Origin: CAYQQQ01 sp964420125 | GTDB taxonomy: Bacteria > Actinomycetota > Acidimicrobiia > Acidimicrobiales > Microtrichaceae | Reading direction: 5' to 3' | Assembly (NCBI GenBank): GCA_964420125.1 | Contig: CAYQQQ010000027.1 | Span: 1 to 60,337, forward strand | DNA: 60,337 bases | In this document: positions 24,669 to 33,767 of the stretch, piece by piece | Position numbering within the stretch: the first letter of the stretch is position 1 | Layout of the letters: each line of letters starts with the position of its first letter | Program-made: the position numbers and the translations under genes | Notes under the pieces: model-generated | The model's input: only the letters and a program-made list of their open reading frames with translations | What the model was told of the DNA's origin: nothing | Databases searched by the model: none

Positions 24669-27137
24669 ATGGCTCGAGTTCCAGGGTTCCGACTCATCGG
24701 CATCATGGCGGTCGTGCTCGTTGCGACCGCCTGCCTGCCCGAGCCGCCCGGCGCCGTGAATCCCCCGCTCGACGATCGTCGAGACGACGCGCCACCACCG
24801 ACCACCCCCACCACGACCACCACCCCCGTCCTCCCTACCACGACCACCACCTTGGCCCCGGGGCCGGTCAAGTTCGTCGAGCGGGGATCTACCTGGCGTT
24901 ATCTGGCGGACGGAACGGACCAGGGCACCGCCTGGCGGTCACCGTCCTTCGATGACAGCACTTGGGCCCAGGGCGCAGCGGAGCTGGGCTACGGAGATGG
25001 TGGGGAAGCCACGGTGGTCGGCTATGGACCCGACCCATCCCACAAGCACAAGACCACTTACCTTCGCCACCGCTTCGTGGTGTCCGACCCGTCGGCGATC
25101 AGCGGACTGACCCTCGGCCTTCGACGTGACGATGGAGCAGCGGTGTACCTCAACGGCGTCGAGATCGCGCGGTCCAACCTCCCCGACGGAACGCTCACCT
25201 ATCTCACCGATGCCGTGACATGGGACGTGTCCGAGACGGAGTACGACCCCTTCCCGATCCCCGCCTCGGTTCTGGTCGAAGGGACCAACACGCTGGCTGT
25301 CGAAGTGCATCAGCACGGGTGGGCCAGCTCCGATCTCTCCTTCGACCTCGAGTTGAGCGGACTCCTAGGTACACCGACCTCGACGACGACCTCGACGTCG
25401 ACCTCGACCTCGAGCTCGACGACGACGGTGGTTCCGTCGGGTGGCCCCTCAGTGGTGGTGGGCGCGGCATCCACCACGAGCTACGCAGTGGCTTCGGGGG
25501 CGATGTTCGTGGCGACCAACGGTTCGGATTCGAACCCTGGCACGCAGACCGCACCGTTCGCCACGTTGTCCAAAGCGCTGTCGGTGGTTCCCTCCGGAGG
25601 CACGGTCGTGGTGCGCGGCGGCACCTACCACCAATCCGCTGCCACCTCCCGCACGACCAGGGTGACCGCCTACCCAGGAGAACACGTGGTCTTCGACGGC
25701 GCCCGCAGCGTCACCGATTTCAGCGTTCACTCCCCCGGCGTGTGGGTCGCCTCCGGCTGGAGCTTCGAACCCGCTCGCATGGACTACGGAGCGAGCTCGC
25801 TGATCACGTCCTCGGCCCCCTACGCGGGCTGGCCCGAACAGACCTTCTACGACGGCACCCAACTCGACGAGGTCGGCTCACTCGGCGAGATCACCCCCGA
25901 CACATTCTACGTCGACCGCACCGCCGACAAGCTCTACATCGGCTCCGACCCCAGCGGCCACCTGGTGGAAGCCTCCGACCTCGAGATCGGCTTCACCGCC
26001 AACGGCCACACCGGCAGCGAGCTGCGCGGCATCCACTTCCGCCGCTACGCCACCCCCGTGGGCAGCATCGGCGCCGTGCGCGCCTGGTCCAACAACATGA
26101 TCGTCGAGAACGTCGCCGCCACCGACTCCGCCTACGGCGGCATCTCCGTGGTCGGTGAGAACGTCGCCATCATCAACTCCACCATGTCCAACAACGGCTG
26201 CCTCGGCAGCGCCGCCTGGAAGTCCAACAACCTCCGCTGGGCCCGCAACATCGCCGACCACAACAACACCCAGAACTTCAACGTCGGCTGGGAAGCCGGC
26301 GGGTTCAAGATGACCAAGAGCCGCTACGTCACCATCGAAGACAACTGGATCCACTCCAACTACGGAAACGGCTACTGGCTCGACCAATCCGCACAGGACA
26401 TCACCCTGCGCCGCAACACCATCGTCGACAACACGCGCTCAGGGATCATGCTCGAGCTCTCCGGACGCCTCAACGTGCACGGCAACCTCATCGCCCGCAA
26501 CGCCCGCTACGGCCTCTACAGCAACGACGCCAACGACATCGCCGCCTGGAACAACATCATCGTGGACAACTCCACCGACATCCACCTCCTCGACGACGCC
26601 ACCCGCTCCACCAGCAACACCAGCAGTTCGGACCACGACAACCGCTACCCCATCCCCAACCCCAACGTCGCGTGGGAATCCCGCAACATCACCATCCGCA
26701 ACAACGTCATCGGTGACCACTCCGGCACAGAGGACTGGAGCACCCCGGCTCTCATCGCCTACGACGACAACGGCGACACCCTCAGCTACACCACCCGCAA
26801 CATCACCATCGACAACAACGCCTACTGGCAACGACTCGGCGGCACCAGCACCAGGTTCTCCAACCTCGACGACACCCCGAGCGGCACGCTGTCGACGATC
26901 AACTTCTCTGACCACCAGAGCCGCTCGGGGCTCGACGCACAGTCCAGCGGCGCTGGTGGCTCCTCCAACCCCTGGGTCTCCGGCGGTCCCCTCACGCTGC
27001 GATCCGCCACCACCGGCTTCACGGCCACCGGCGGAGCAGCGATCCCCACGGCACTCGCGACCGATCTCTCGGTCACTGGCGGGGCCACGGTGATCGGCGT
27101 GCCCGAGAGCGTCCCAACGCTCACTCCCGCTCCGTAA
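24669..27137 (+). CDS. Secreted lipoprotein with galactose-binding-like and right-handed beta-helix domains
   Basis: ATG 24669 (MARVPGFRLIG) is preceded by AAGGAG and gives 822 residues. A signal sequence ends in the lipobox VATAC. A Pro/Thr-rich linker follows (about 25-65). A jelly-roll domain (about 70-235) includes WRYLADGTDQGTAWRSP, FDDSTWAQGAAELGYGDG and AVYLNGVEIARSNLP. A second Thr/Ser linker leads to a DUF1565-like start FVATNGSDSNPGTQTAPFAT and a parallel beta-helix (about 300-760) with repeated N-x-I-V-x-N turns. Such helices occur in polysaccharide lyases, hydrolases and tail-spike-like binders. Next to the polysaccharide genes it may trim or hold the exported glycan. No catalytic residues could be assigned. 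Confidence 0.82.
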   Translation: MARVPGFRLIGIMAVVLVATACLPEPPGAVNPPLDDRRDDAPPPTTPTTTTTPVLPTTTTTLAPGPVKFVERGSTWRYLADGTDQGTAWRSPSFDDSTWAQGAAELGYGDGGEATVVGYGPDPSHKHKTTYLRHRFVVSDPSAISGLTLGLRRDDGAAVYLNGVEIARSNLPDGTLTYLTDAVTWDVSETEYDPFPIPASVLVEGTNTLAVEVHQHGWASSDLSFDLELSGLLGTPTSTTTSTSTSTSSSTTTVVPSGGPSVVVGAASTTSYAVASGAMFVATNGSDSNPGTQTAPFATLSKALSVVPSGGTVVVRGGTYHQSAATSRTTRVTAYPGEHVVFDGARSVTDFSVHSPGVWVASGWSFEPARMDYGASSLITSSAPYAGWPEQTFYDGTQLDEVGSLGEITPDTFYVDRTADKLYIGSDPSGHLVEASDLEIGFTANGHTGSELRGIHFRRYATPVGSIGAVRAWSNNMIVENVAATDSAYGGISVVGENVAIINSTMSNNGCLGSAAWKSNNLRWARNIADHNNTQNFNVGWEAGGFKMTKSRYVTIEDNWIHSNYGNGYWLDQSAQDITLRRNTIVDNTRSGIMLELSGRLNVHGNLIARNARYGLYSNDANDIAAWNNIIVDNSTDIHLLDDATRSTSNTSSSDHDNRYPIPNPNVAWESRNITIRNNVIGDHSGTEDWSTPALIAYDDNGDTLSYTTRNITIDNNAYWQRLGGTSTRFSNLDDTPSGTLSTINFSDHQSRSGLDAQSSGAGGSSNPWVSGGPLTLRSATTGFTATGGAAIPTALATDLSVTGGATVIGVPESVPTLTPAP

Positions 27138-27483
27138 CCCCCGTGATCCCACGACACCCGCTATCGAAGCGAGCCTCGTCGCGGTCGAGATCGCCGACGA
27201 GTCGACCCCGGCATTCGACGGGGTGCGCGCCGCGTGGGCAGTTCTGACCTGCGGCGCTTGCGAAGACAGGTCCCCCGACCCAGTGACTCCTCCGTTCCAC
27301 AGCCGTAAGGTGAGTGTGCCCACGAAAGGGCAGTGTCGTCATCCCGACGGCTCCGCAGACCGATCGACCGGACCCACCCCGGGGTCTCGTTCAGACTGCT
27401 GGGCTCACTGCGACCACCGAACGCGGAGCCTGGTGCTGAGGCAGTCCCGCACGTCGGACGACTTCGTTGCCGGAGCGCGCACC
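27138..27483 (+). other. Intergenic region before the polysaccharide operon
   Basis: These 346 bases separate the beta-helix gene from the sugar-transferase gene. They hold small hairpins (for example GACCCCG..CGGGGT-type pairing near 27199-27220 and TGCCC..GGGCA near 27317-27332) but no gene I can support and no clear -35/-10 pair. Confidence 0.5.
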
Positions 27484-28227
27484 ATGTTCGAATCATCCAC
27501 CACCTCGACCATCGCCACCACCCCGCCGAGTGGTCATCGGCCGCACAACCCTCCACGGAAGTGCGAGCACCGAGCTGGCGCTGTCGCGACGAGGCCAGGC
27601 CAGGAAGACCGAGTCGCCATTCCCCACACCTGGTACACGGCCTGGGGGAAGCGCAGCCTGGACCTACTCGTTGCCGGGGCCGCGATCGTGGTGCTCTCAC
27701 CGCTGCTCGGCCTCGCTGCGCTGTTGACCCGGCTCTCGCTCGGGCGCGGCATCCTCTACCACCAGCCCCGTGTCGGCTACAACGGCAGGGACTTCGAAAT
27801 CATCAAGTTCCGAACGATGACGACAGATCGACGACGGCATCAGGTGCCGATGGTGGGGCGGGATCGCCGCAGAGCTCACAAGCGCGAGGACGATCCCCGC
27901 CACACGCGGTTGGGGCGACTGCTACGCCGCTACAGCATCGATGAGCTGCCACAACTCCTCAACGTCGTTCGCGGGGAAATGAGCATCGTCGGGCCTCGGC
28001 CCGAGCTCAGCACTGTCGTCGACCGTCGCGCTGCCCGTCAGCACCCACGCCACGAGGTGCGTCCGGGGATCACCGGCTTCTGGCAGGTCACCCAACGCCG
28101 GGACGGCCGACCGCTCGACGAGGGCTTCGACGACGATCTTGCCTACCTCTCCGAGATCAGCTTCCTGACCGACCTCCGCGTCATCGGACGGACTGTTGGG
28201 GTGGTCCTGGCAGGTTCCGGACGGTGA
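27484..28227 (+). CDS. Initiating sugar-1-phosphate (polyprenyl-phosphate) transferase
   Basis: This enzyme loads the first sugar phosphate on the lipid carrier for polysaccharide assembly. ATG 27484 (MFESSTTST) is the most likely start and gives 247 residues, but the first 45 are poorly ordered and the true start is uncertain. The catalytic domain begins KRSLDLLVAGAAIVVLSPLL with a single membrane helix and continues with KFRTM, RLGRLLRRYSIDELPQLLN, EMSIVGPRPE (catalytic region) and RPGITGFWQV. It is the short PglC-like form without the multi-helix N-terminal domain of WbaP-type enzymes. The sulfotransferase gene overlaps its end by four bases. Confidence 0.9.
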   Translation: MFESSTTSTIATTPPSGHRPHNPPRKCEHRAGAVATRPGQEDRVAIPHTWYTAWGKRSLDLLVAGAAIVVLSPLLGLAALLTRLSLGRGILYHQPRVGYNGRDFEIIKFRTMTTDRRRHQVPMVGRDRRRAHKREDDPRHTRLGRLLRRYSIDELPQLLNVVRGEMSIVGPRPELSTVVDRRAARQHPRHEVRPGITGFWQVTQRRDGRPLDEGFDDDLAYLSEISFLTDLRVIGRTVGVVLAGSGR

Positions 28228-29114
28228 GCCCCGGCACCTCGTGGACTCGTGCAGCGGGGCGCAGGATGGTGCGTGCCGCAGGCATCCTCACCGCTCGCTG
28301 GCGTGACCTGCCCGACTTCGTGGTGATCGGAGCGAAACGCTGTGGCACCACCTCGCTGTTCCGAGCGCTCGAGCAGCATCCGGGGGTGATGCCCCTCTTC
28401 CCTGCCTCCGAGCGCATCCCGATGCGCGAGAACATGAAGGGGGTACACTGGTTGGACCGGCACTCTGACTACTCCTCGGCCTGGTACCGCTCCCACTTCG
28501 CGACGTCTCTGGCCAAGAACCGGCGCCGCAGGCACACCGGTGGTTCGGTGGTGACTGGTGAGGCCAGCCCGTACTACCTCTTCCACCCCACGGGCGCGAC
28601 GCACGCGCTCGATCGCTTGGGCGATGCCCGCTTCATCCTCATGCTCCGCAACCCGGTCGACCGCACGTACTCCCACTACAAGGAGCAGGTGCGAAACGGC
28701 AGCGAGTCGCTCGGCTTCGAGGAAGCACTCGAGGCCGAGCCCGATCGGCTCCGAGGCGAGGTGGAGCGCATCGTCTCCGAACCCTCCTACTACAGCTATG
28801 TGCACGAGAACCGCTCGTACCTCACCCAGAGCCTCTACGGGCAGAACCTCAAGCCGTGGCTCGATCGCTTTCCTCTGGACCGCTTCCACATCGTGCGCAG
28901 CGAGGACTTCTACACCGATCCTGCGAAGGAGTTGCGCGGCGTCACCGAGTTCCTCGGGCTCGGCCCACACGAGTTCGAGAACCTCCAGCCCCGCAACGTC
29001 GCTGCCGGCGAGGCGTTGGCCGAGGGGATCCGCCGCGATATCTGGTGCCGTGTCGAGTCCGACGTGACGCTGCTCGAACGCACGACCGGCCTTCACCTCG
29101 CCTGGGGGCCTTGA
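28224..29114 (+). CDS. Sulfotransferase (PAPS-dependent, carbohydrate type)
   Basis: The enzyme is predicted to transfer sulfate from PAPS to a hydroxyl, most likely on the glycan made by this locus. The 296-residue product has the 5'-phosphosulfate-binding loop VIGAKRCGTTSLFRALEQHP and the 3'-phosphate-binding segment LMLRNPVDRTYSHYKEQVRNG. It also has SYLTQSLYGQNLKPWLDRFP and EDFYTDPAKELRGVTEFLGL, typical of heparan-type sulfotransferases. Start GTG 28224 overlaps the sugar-transferase stop, and the GT4 gene follows directly, so the gene is embedded in the assembly operon. No PAPS synthesis genes lie in the window. Confidence 0.9.
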   Translation: MSPGTSWTRAAGRRMVRAAGILTARWRDLPDFVVIGAKRCGTTSLFRALEQHPGVMPLFPASERIPMRENMKGVHWLDRHSDYSSAWYRSHFATSLAKNRRRRHTGGSVVTGEASPYYLFHPTGATHALDRLGDARFILMLRNPVDRTYSHYKEQVRNGSESLGFEEALEAEPDRLRGEVERIVSEPSYYSYVHENRSYLTQSLYGQNLKPWLDRFPLDRFHIVRSEDFYTDPAKELRGVTEFLGLGPHEFENLQPRNVAAGEALAEGIRRDIWCRVESDVTLLERTTGLHLAWGP

Positions 29115-29137
29115 CCTCTCGGCGGTCGGTGCCACCC

Positions 29138-30286
29138 ATGCGCATCCTGCAGCTCCACAGCCCCTACAGGTTCCTGGGCGGGGAGGACACCGTGGTGGCG
29201 AACGAGGCGCGACTGCTGCGCGGCGCCGGTCACGAGGTGTGGCAGCTCTTCGAGCCCAATCCGACCGACCCCGTTCGGACCCTGGGTGCGACCTTGACGG
29301 CGCCATGGAATCCACTGTCTGCCAGACGATTGGCGGACCGCCTCCGTGCGGAACGACCCGACGTCGCTCACATCCACAACACATGGTTTCGTCTCTCGCC
29401 GTCGATCTACCGCGTCCTCGACGACCACGACGTCCCAGTGGTCCGCACACTCCACAACTTCCGGACGTTCTGCCTGCAGGGCCAGACCTACCGAGACGGG
29501 CACGCCTGTCTTGAATGCCTCGACCGGCCCAGCGCAGGTGTCCGGCACGGCTGCTACCGGGGCCACACCCTCAGCCTGGTCGCCGCAGCCACCCAGGTGG
29601 TGCAGTCGCGCCGTGGCCTGCTCGACGGAGTCGATCGCTTCGTGGCACCTTCCTCGTTCGCGCGCTCGCTGGCCGTCCGCGCCGGGATCCCCGCCGGTCG
29701 AACCATCATCAAACCCCACTTCACCTTCGACCCTGGAGCTCGATCCTCCCCCCCGAGCGCGGCGGACAACGTGCTCGTCGTCGGCCGGCTGGTGCCGGGC
29801 AAGGGAGTCGACGTGCTGTTGCGAGCGTGGTCCGGCCTGACCGACGTCACAGGACTGCGCATCGATGTCCTCGGCTCCGGGCCGCTCGCGAACGAGCTCG
29901 ATGCGTGCGCCCCGCCGGGGGTGGAGTTCGCCACCGTCCCACACCACGAGGTGCAGCAGCGGATGCGGTTCGCCCGGGCGCTGGTCGTGCCCTCGATGCT
30001 CAACGAGACCTTCGGCCTCGTCGCACTCGAGGCGATGGCCGCTGGGCTCCCGGTGGCCGGTTTCCGCTCGGGCGCGATCGCCGAGGTGCTCGACGATGGC
30101 GACGACCTGCTCTGCCCGTCGGGCGACGTCCACGCACTCCAGAGAGCGCTCCGACGACTGGGCGACGGTGCACTGGTGGATCGAGTCGGGGCGAGCAATC
30201 GAGCGCGGTTCCTCCGTCGCTACTCTCCAGAGGCCCAGCTCCCACTGATCGAAGCGCTCTACCACGAGGTACTCCGCCATGGCTGA
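29138..30286 (+). CDS. Glycosyltransferase family 4
   Basis: A retaining GT-B glycosyltransferase of 382 residues that would extend the lipid-linked glycan at the cytoplasmic face. The N-terminal domain begins MRILQLHSPYRFLGGEDTVV, with HIHNTWFRLSP and a Cys-rich insert (FRTFCLQGQ and HACLECLDRP) seen in many GT4 enzymes. The C-terminal domain has LVVGRLVPGKGVDVLLRAW and the donor-site ETFGLVALEAMAAGLPV (E-x7-E). ATG 29138 is favoured; GTG 29129 and TTG 29111 in frame are alternatives, the latter overlapping the sulfotransferase stop. The stop overlaps the start of the kinase-like gene. Confidence 0.93.
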   Translation: MRILQLHSPYRFLGGEDTVVANEARLLRGAGHEVWQLFEPNPTDPVRTLGATLTAPWNPLSARRLADRLRAERPDVAHIHNTWFRLSPSIYRVLDDHDVPVVRTLHNFRTFCLQGQTYRDGHACLECLDRPSAGVRHGCYRGHTLSLVAAATQVVQSRRGLLDGVDRFVAPSSFARSLAVRAGIPAGRTIIKPHFTFDPGARSSPPSAADNVLVVGRLVPGKGVDVLLRAWSGLTDVTGLRIDVLGSGPLANELDACAPPGVEFATVPHHEVQQRMRFARALVVPSMLNETFGLVALEAMAAGLPVAGFRSGAIAEVLDDGDDLLCPSGDVHALQRALRRLGDGALVDRVGASNRARFLRRYSPEAQLPLIEALYHEVLRHG

Positions 30287-31178
30287 CCCACGGGAGCTGC
30301 TTCGGCACATGTTCCGTGCACCGATCGGCGGGGGACGCTTGCTGCTGTCGGGCAGCTCGCGCCGGGACGCCGTGGCGGGCCTGGCACTTCTGGCGCCAAG
30401 TCGCCGAAGGGCGGTGGCTGTCACCGCAGGCTACCTCGCCGCGATCCGGCTGCTCGGTCCCCGGCGCGCAGGCCGGAGGGTGAACGGAGCCGCCGACGCC
30501 ATGGGAGTGGTCGACGACGAACTGCTGGCAGTCCTGGTCGACCGTCTCGGACCGTTCACGGGGATCGCCATGATCGATCCCCGGCAGACCCATCGCCAGA
30601 GGTCGGCGCTGCTGGCCGTGCGCGACGGCGTGCCGGTGGCGTTCGTGAAGGCGAACGTGCAGGTCGACGAGCTGGACAGGGAGCGACGCGCACTCGAGGC
30701 CCTCGCCAGCGCACCGCTGGTCTGCCGAACCCCCCGGGTCATCGACCACGGCCGGTGCGGCTCGATCGGATGGGTCGCCACGTCTGCGATGACCTCCGGA
30801 CGGACGACTCCGGTGACCGAGCTCCCCGTCGGATGGCGTTCGGCCCAGGAGGTCGACAGCCTCGCCGATCTCCTGGGTCCGGCACCCACCAGCACCGACG
30901 TGCCCCTCCACGGCGACCTCACGCCGTGGAACCTCCGCCGATGTGCCGGGGACACGTGGCTGCTGGACTGGGAGGACGCCTGCTGGGGGCCACCCGGAGC
31001 TGACGAGACGTACTTCCACGCCACCGCCACTGCGGTGTGCGGCGCCCCGATGCACCCCACGACGCCGGAGCTGGTCCGGTTCTGGCAGGAACGGATCAGG
31101 CTGCGGCCTGCCTCGGGGACGGAGCGTCGATTCCGCGGGCAGGTCCTCGGGGTTCTCGACCGAATGGCCGGGGCGTGA
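30279..31178 (+). CDS. APH-fold phosphotransferase of unknown substrate
   Basis: The 299-residue product has a kinase catalytic loop HGDLTPWNL (His-Gly-Asp, Asn) at about residue 210 and a metal-binding LLDWEDA some 14 residues on, as in aminoglycoside/choline-kinase-like enzymes. A possible ATP Lys lies in VAFVKANVQVDELDRE. The N-terminal 60 residues are Arg/Ala-rich and unusual. Such kinases occur in polysaccharide loci beside GT4 genes and may phosphorylate a sugar or lipid, but the substrate is unknown. It overlaps the GT4 gene by eight bases. Its 3' end overlaps the converging Wzy-like gene by 83 bases. Confidence 0.78.
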   Translation: MADPRELLRHMFRAPIGGGRLLLSGSSRRDAVAGLALLAPSRRRAVAVTAGYLAAIRLLGPRRAGRRVNGAADAMGVVDDELLAVLVDRLGPFTGIAMIDPRQTHRQRSALLAVRDGVPVAFVKANVQVDELDRERRALEALASAPLVCRTPRVIDHGRCGSIGWVATSAMTSGRTTPVTELPVGWRSAQEVDSLADLLGPAPTSTDVPLHGDLTPWNLRRCAGDTWLLDWEDACWGPPGADETYFHATATAVCGAPMHPTTPELVRFWQERIRLRPASGTERRFRGQVLGVLDRMAGA

Positions 31179-32421
31179 CCACCACCGGCTCCCGCCGGAT
31201 CACCTCGAGCCACGCACCGATCAGGCACAGCCACAGGAACGAGGACCCGGAGCCGGAGCCGATCCCCTCCATCGTGATGCTGTTCACCAGCATCGTCATC
31301 ATCAGGGCCGCCAGCAACGCCACCTGTGGGCGCTGCTCCGGCTTGCGAACCCAGACCTGGCGGAGTCCGACGATGAGCACCACCAGGACAGCCAGCCATG
31401 TTCCGAGCCCGATCAGCCCTCCGTCAACTGCAGCGTTCACGAACGCGTTGTGGGCGCCACCGAGCTGGACTGCATCGAAGAAGAGGCCTCGCGAGGCGGT
31501 GAACCCCCAACCGAAGATCGGCTTGCGCTGGAACTGCTCGTAGGCCACCGACCACAGGGTGGTGCGATTCGACAGCGTGGTGATGCCCTCGGTCGGCTCA
31601 CCTCGGGTGATGAAGTACTCCAACGCAGGGAGTCCGAAGTAGAGCAGTCCGGCGGTGCCGGTGGCGAGGAGGACGATCACGCCCTTGCGCCGGCGCTTCG
31701 ACACCCGCAGCACGGTGTAGGTGAGCACGCCGACGACCGCCCCGCCCAGCGAGCCCCGCGTCTTCGTCATGAACAGCGCCATGGCGATGGCGACGGCTGC
31801 CAGCACCAGCCCCAGGGTCTGCCAGTTCGGGCGCGGCCGCATCGGCCGGATCGTCGACAGGCCCACCGTGAGCACCAGCCCGATCCCCAGCATGGCGGCC
31901 GCGGTGACGGTGTGGGTGTGGAGCCACGTGAAGCGTCCCGCCTGGTAGCGGGAGGTCGGCGCCACGTAGGCCAGGCCGATCATGATCGAGGCGAACATCA
32001 GACCCACGTAGGTCCTCGCCAGCACCCGGAACTGCCCCGGTTCGGCCCGGTCCGCCAGCATCTGGACGAAGGCCACCATCACCAGCAGCTGTCCGGCGCG
32101 CACCATGGCCAGGCTCGGGAAGATGGCGTACACGGAGGAGGCGGCGGTGACTCCCGCGTACACCCACAGCGCGACCACGAACGGAGTGCCTCTGGCCGGC
32201 CGCGAGCCCTGTAGGTGCCCTGCCGCCATGACGACCGCGACGAGACCGTACGCCGCGATCTCGACGATCACCATGGTGTCGAGGCTCCCGCTCAGCGAGT
32301 CCTCCAGGCTCCGCCGCCGGAACTTGTACTCCGTGGCCACCATGAACAGCAGCGCCAACAGCACGAACCAGTCCGGCAAGGCCACCCGGTCGACGCGTTG
32401 CAGGTCCTGGCGCCCGTCCAT
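31096..32421 (-). CDS. O-antigen polymerase/ligase-like membrane protein (Wzy/WaaL type)
   Basis: The 441-residue protein has about eleven to twelve membrane helices. The large extracytoplasmic loop carries TTLSNRTTLWSVAYEQFQRKP followed by IFGWGFTASRGLFFD and GGAHNAFVNAAVDGGLIGLG, the Wzy_C signature (R...W...F..P..G.G....HN..L). It would polymerise or attach the flipped glycan. ATG 32421 sits in a TGATG overlap with the flippase stop. Its C-terminal codons run 83 bases into the converging kinase-like gene; the tail there (RPFGREPRGPARGIDAPSP) is polar and may be dispensable. Confidence 0.88.
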   Translation of the reverse strand: MDGRQDLQRVDRVALPDWFVLLALLFMVATEYKFRRRSLEDSLSGSLDTMVIVEIAAYGLVAVVMAAGHLQGSRPARGTPFVVALWVYAGVTAASSVYAIFPSLAMVRAGQLLVMVAFVQMLADRAEPGQFRVLARTYVGLMFASIMIGLAYVAPTSRYQAGRFTWLHTHTVTAAAMLGIGLVLTVGLSTIRPMRPRPNWQTLGLVLAAVAIAMALFMTKTRGSLGGAVVGVLTYTVLRVSKRRRKGVIVLLATGTAGLLYFGLPALEYFITRGEPTEGITTLSNRTTLWSVAYEQFQRKPIFGWGFTASRGLFFDAVQLGGAHNAFVNAAVDGGLIGLGTWLAVLVVLIVGLRQVWVRKPEQRPQVALLAALMMTMLVNSITMEGIGSGSGSSFLWLCLIGAWLEVIRREPVVVTPRPFGREPRGPARGIDAPSPRQAAA

Positions 32422-33767
32422 CACACGCGCCCCCGACGACGGAGCGACCCGAAGCACCACGACGCACCGATCAGCGCGCCCATGGCGAGCCCCAGCGGCG
32501 CCCACGACGGCGAGACCAACCATGCCAACACGGTGGCACCCACGACGCCCACGGCAGCGTCCGCGACGCGGATCCAGAAGGTGAGCCGGGCCTGCTGCAT
32601 GGCCACCAGAGCGTTGCCGAAGGGGATGCCCAACCCGAACGCGGCGGCGAAGATCGCCCAGAACAGCGCGGCAAGCTGGTCCACCTGAACACCCTCGCCC
32701 AACAGCGGCACGGCGATCCAGGGCACCAGGAGCGTGCAGCCGATCCCGACGACGAGCGACACCCCTCCCAACCACAGCGCGACCTTGGTGACAGGGAGCC
32801 GGCGCGGGTCTTCGCCGCGCTCCTCGGCCGCCATCTTGGGCAGCAGGAACGTGGCCGCTCCGGCGATCAAGGTGGTCATCGGGGTGGCCAGGATGCGTGC
32901 CCCTTCCAGGTCGCCTACAGCCGCTGTCGTGGCCACCAGTGCCACCGAGATGCGGATGGTCGACATGCTGAGGGGCCGCACGGCGGTTTGCGCAGCACGC
33001 CACGCCGCGAAGCGGTTGAGCCGCCGGAGCGCTGCGGAACCGGAGCGGGCCGGGGCGAGCTCCCGTCTCGGCAGCTGTACGACCGCCAACACGAGCGCAG
33101 CCAGCGATCCCGTGCCCATGGCGAGCAGGAGCGTCACCAGCGTGAGGCGATCGGCCGCCAGCAACGCCACGATCACCGCAGCTGTGACCGCCAGGAAGCT
33201 CATGTCGTTGAGTGCCAGCTTCCAGAACTCCAACCTCGTGATCAGCAACCTGCGACCGAACTCCTCGATGACCCAGGTGAGCAGCGCCAGAGCGAACGCC
33301 GAAGCAACCGCCCAGCCCGCGTCCATGAGCAGCGCGCTCGCGATCGCCACGACCGTGCCCAGCACACACACCGCAACTGCTGCCCTGCCGATGGCCCGAC
33401 GCAGCTCGGGATCGAATCGGTCCAGGACCGTGAGCGAATCGCCCACGTAGCCGGTCGCGAGTGAGTTGAAGGTGATCAGGATGGAGAACAGGATGGCGAA
33501 TTCACCGAGGCCCTCCGCGCCGAGCTCGCGGGCGGCGACGAGGGCCAACAACAACGACGTGAGGGAGCTGATCCCTTGGGAGATGACAGCGGCAATCGGG
33601 CGCTGAGCTCCGACCACGATGGCCCAGAGGTTCGAGCGACCTCGGACTCGGGTTCCTTCCGACACGCCTTCGCGGTTCGTCCCGGCAGAGCCCGTGACCC
33701 CTGGATCCACGCCGTCTCGGTGCTCGTCAGCGGACCAGAGCGCGGAATCGCTCCCGACCCCGGTCAC
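32421..33767 (-). CDS. Polysaccharide flippase (Wzx / MATE-like)
   Basis: The 448-residue protein has about twelve to fourteen hydrophobic helices and would move lipid-linked repeat units across the membrane. GTG 33767 overlaps the Wzz stop by four bases and is the natural start; open frame further upstream is a Gly/Ala/Val-rich shadow of wzz. A polar head of about 40 residues precedes NLWAIVVGAQRPIAAVISQG. Other blocks are AARELGAEGLGEFAILFSIL, FAAWRAAQTAVRPLSMSTIR and TLIAGAATFLLPKMAAEERG. It forms a coupled wzz-wzx-wzy order with overlapping ends. Confidence 0.87.
   Translation of the reverse strand: MTGVGSDSALWSADEHRDGVDPGVTGSAGTNREGVSEGTRVRGRSNLWAIVVGAQRPIAAVISQGISSLTSLLLALVAARELGAEGLGEFAILFSILITFNSLATGYVGDSLTVLDRFDPELRRAIGRAAVAVCVLGTVVAIASALLMDAGWAVASAFALALLTWVIEEFGRRLLITRLEFWKLALNDMSFLAVTAAVIVALLAADRLTLVTLLLAMGTGSLAALVLAVVQLPRRELAPARSGSAALRRLNRFAAWRAAQTAVRPLSMSTIRISVALVATTAAVGDLEGARILATPMTTLIAGAATFLLPKMAAEERGEDPRRLPVTKVALWLGGVSLVVGIGCTLLVPWIAVPLLGEGVQVDQLAALFWAIFAAAFGLGIPFGNALVAMQQARLTFWIRVADAAVGVVGATVLAWLVSPSWAPLGLAMGALIGASWCFGSLRRRGRV

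Noticed and set aside
25371..25440. Six-base tandem repeat as a possible CRISPR or regulatory array
   Set aside because: It is in frame and encodes the Ser/Thr linker of the beta-helix lipoprotein; there are no spacers.
25878..27323. Leftward Val/Gly-rich open frames opposite the beta-helix gene
   Set aside because: Their composition is the antisense image of Asn/Thr-rich helix codons; no start or domain supports them.
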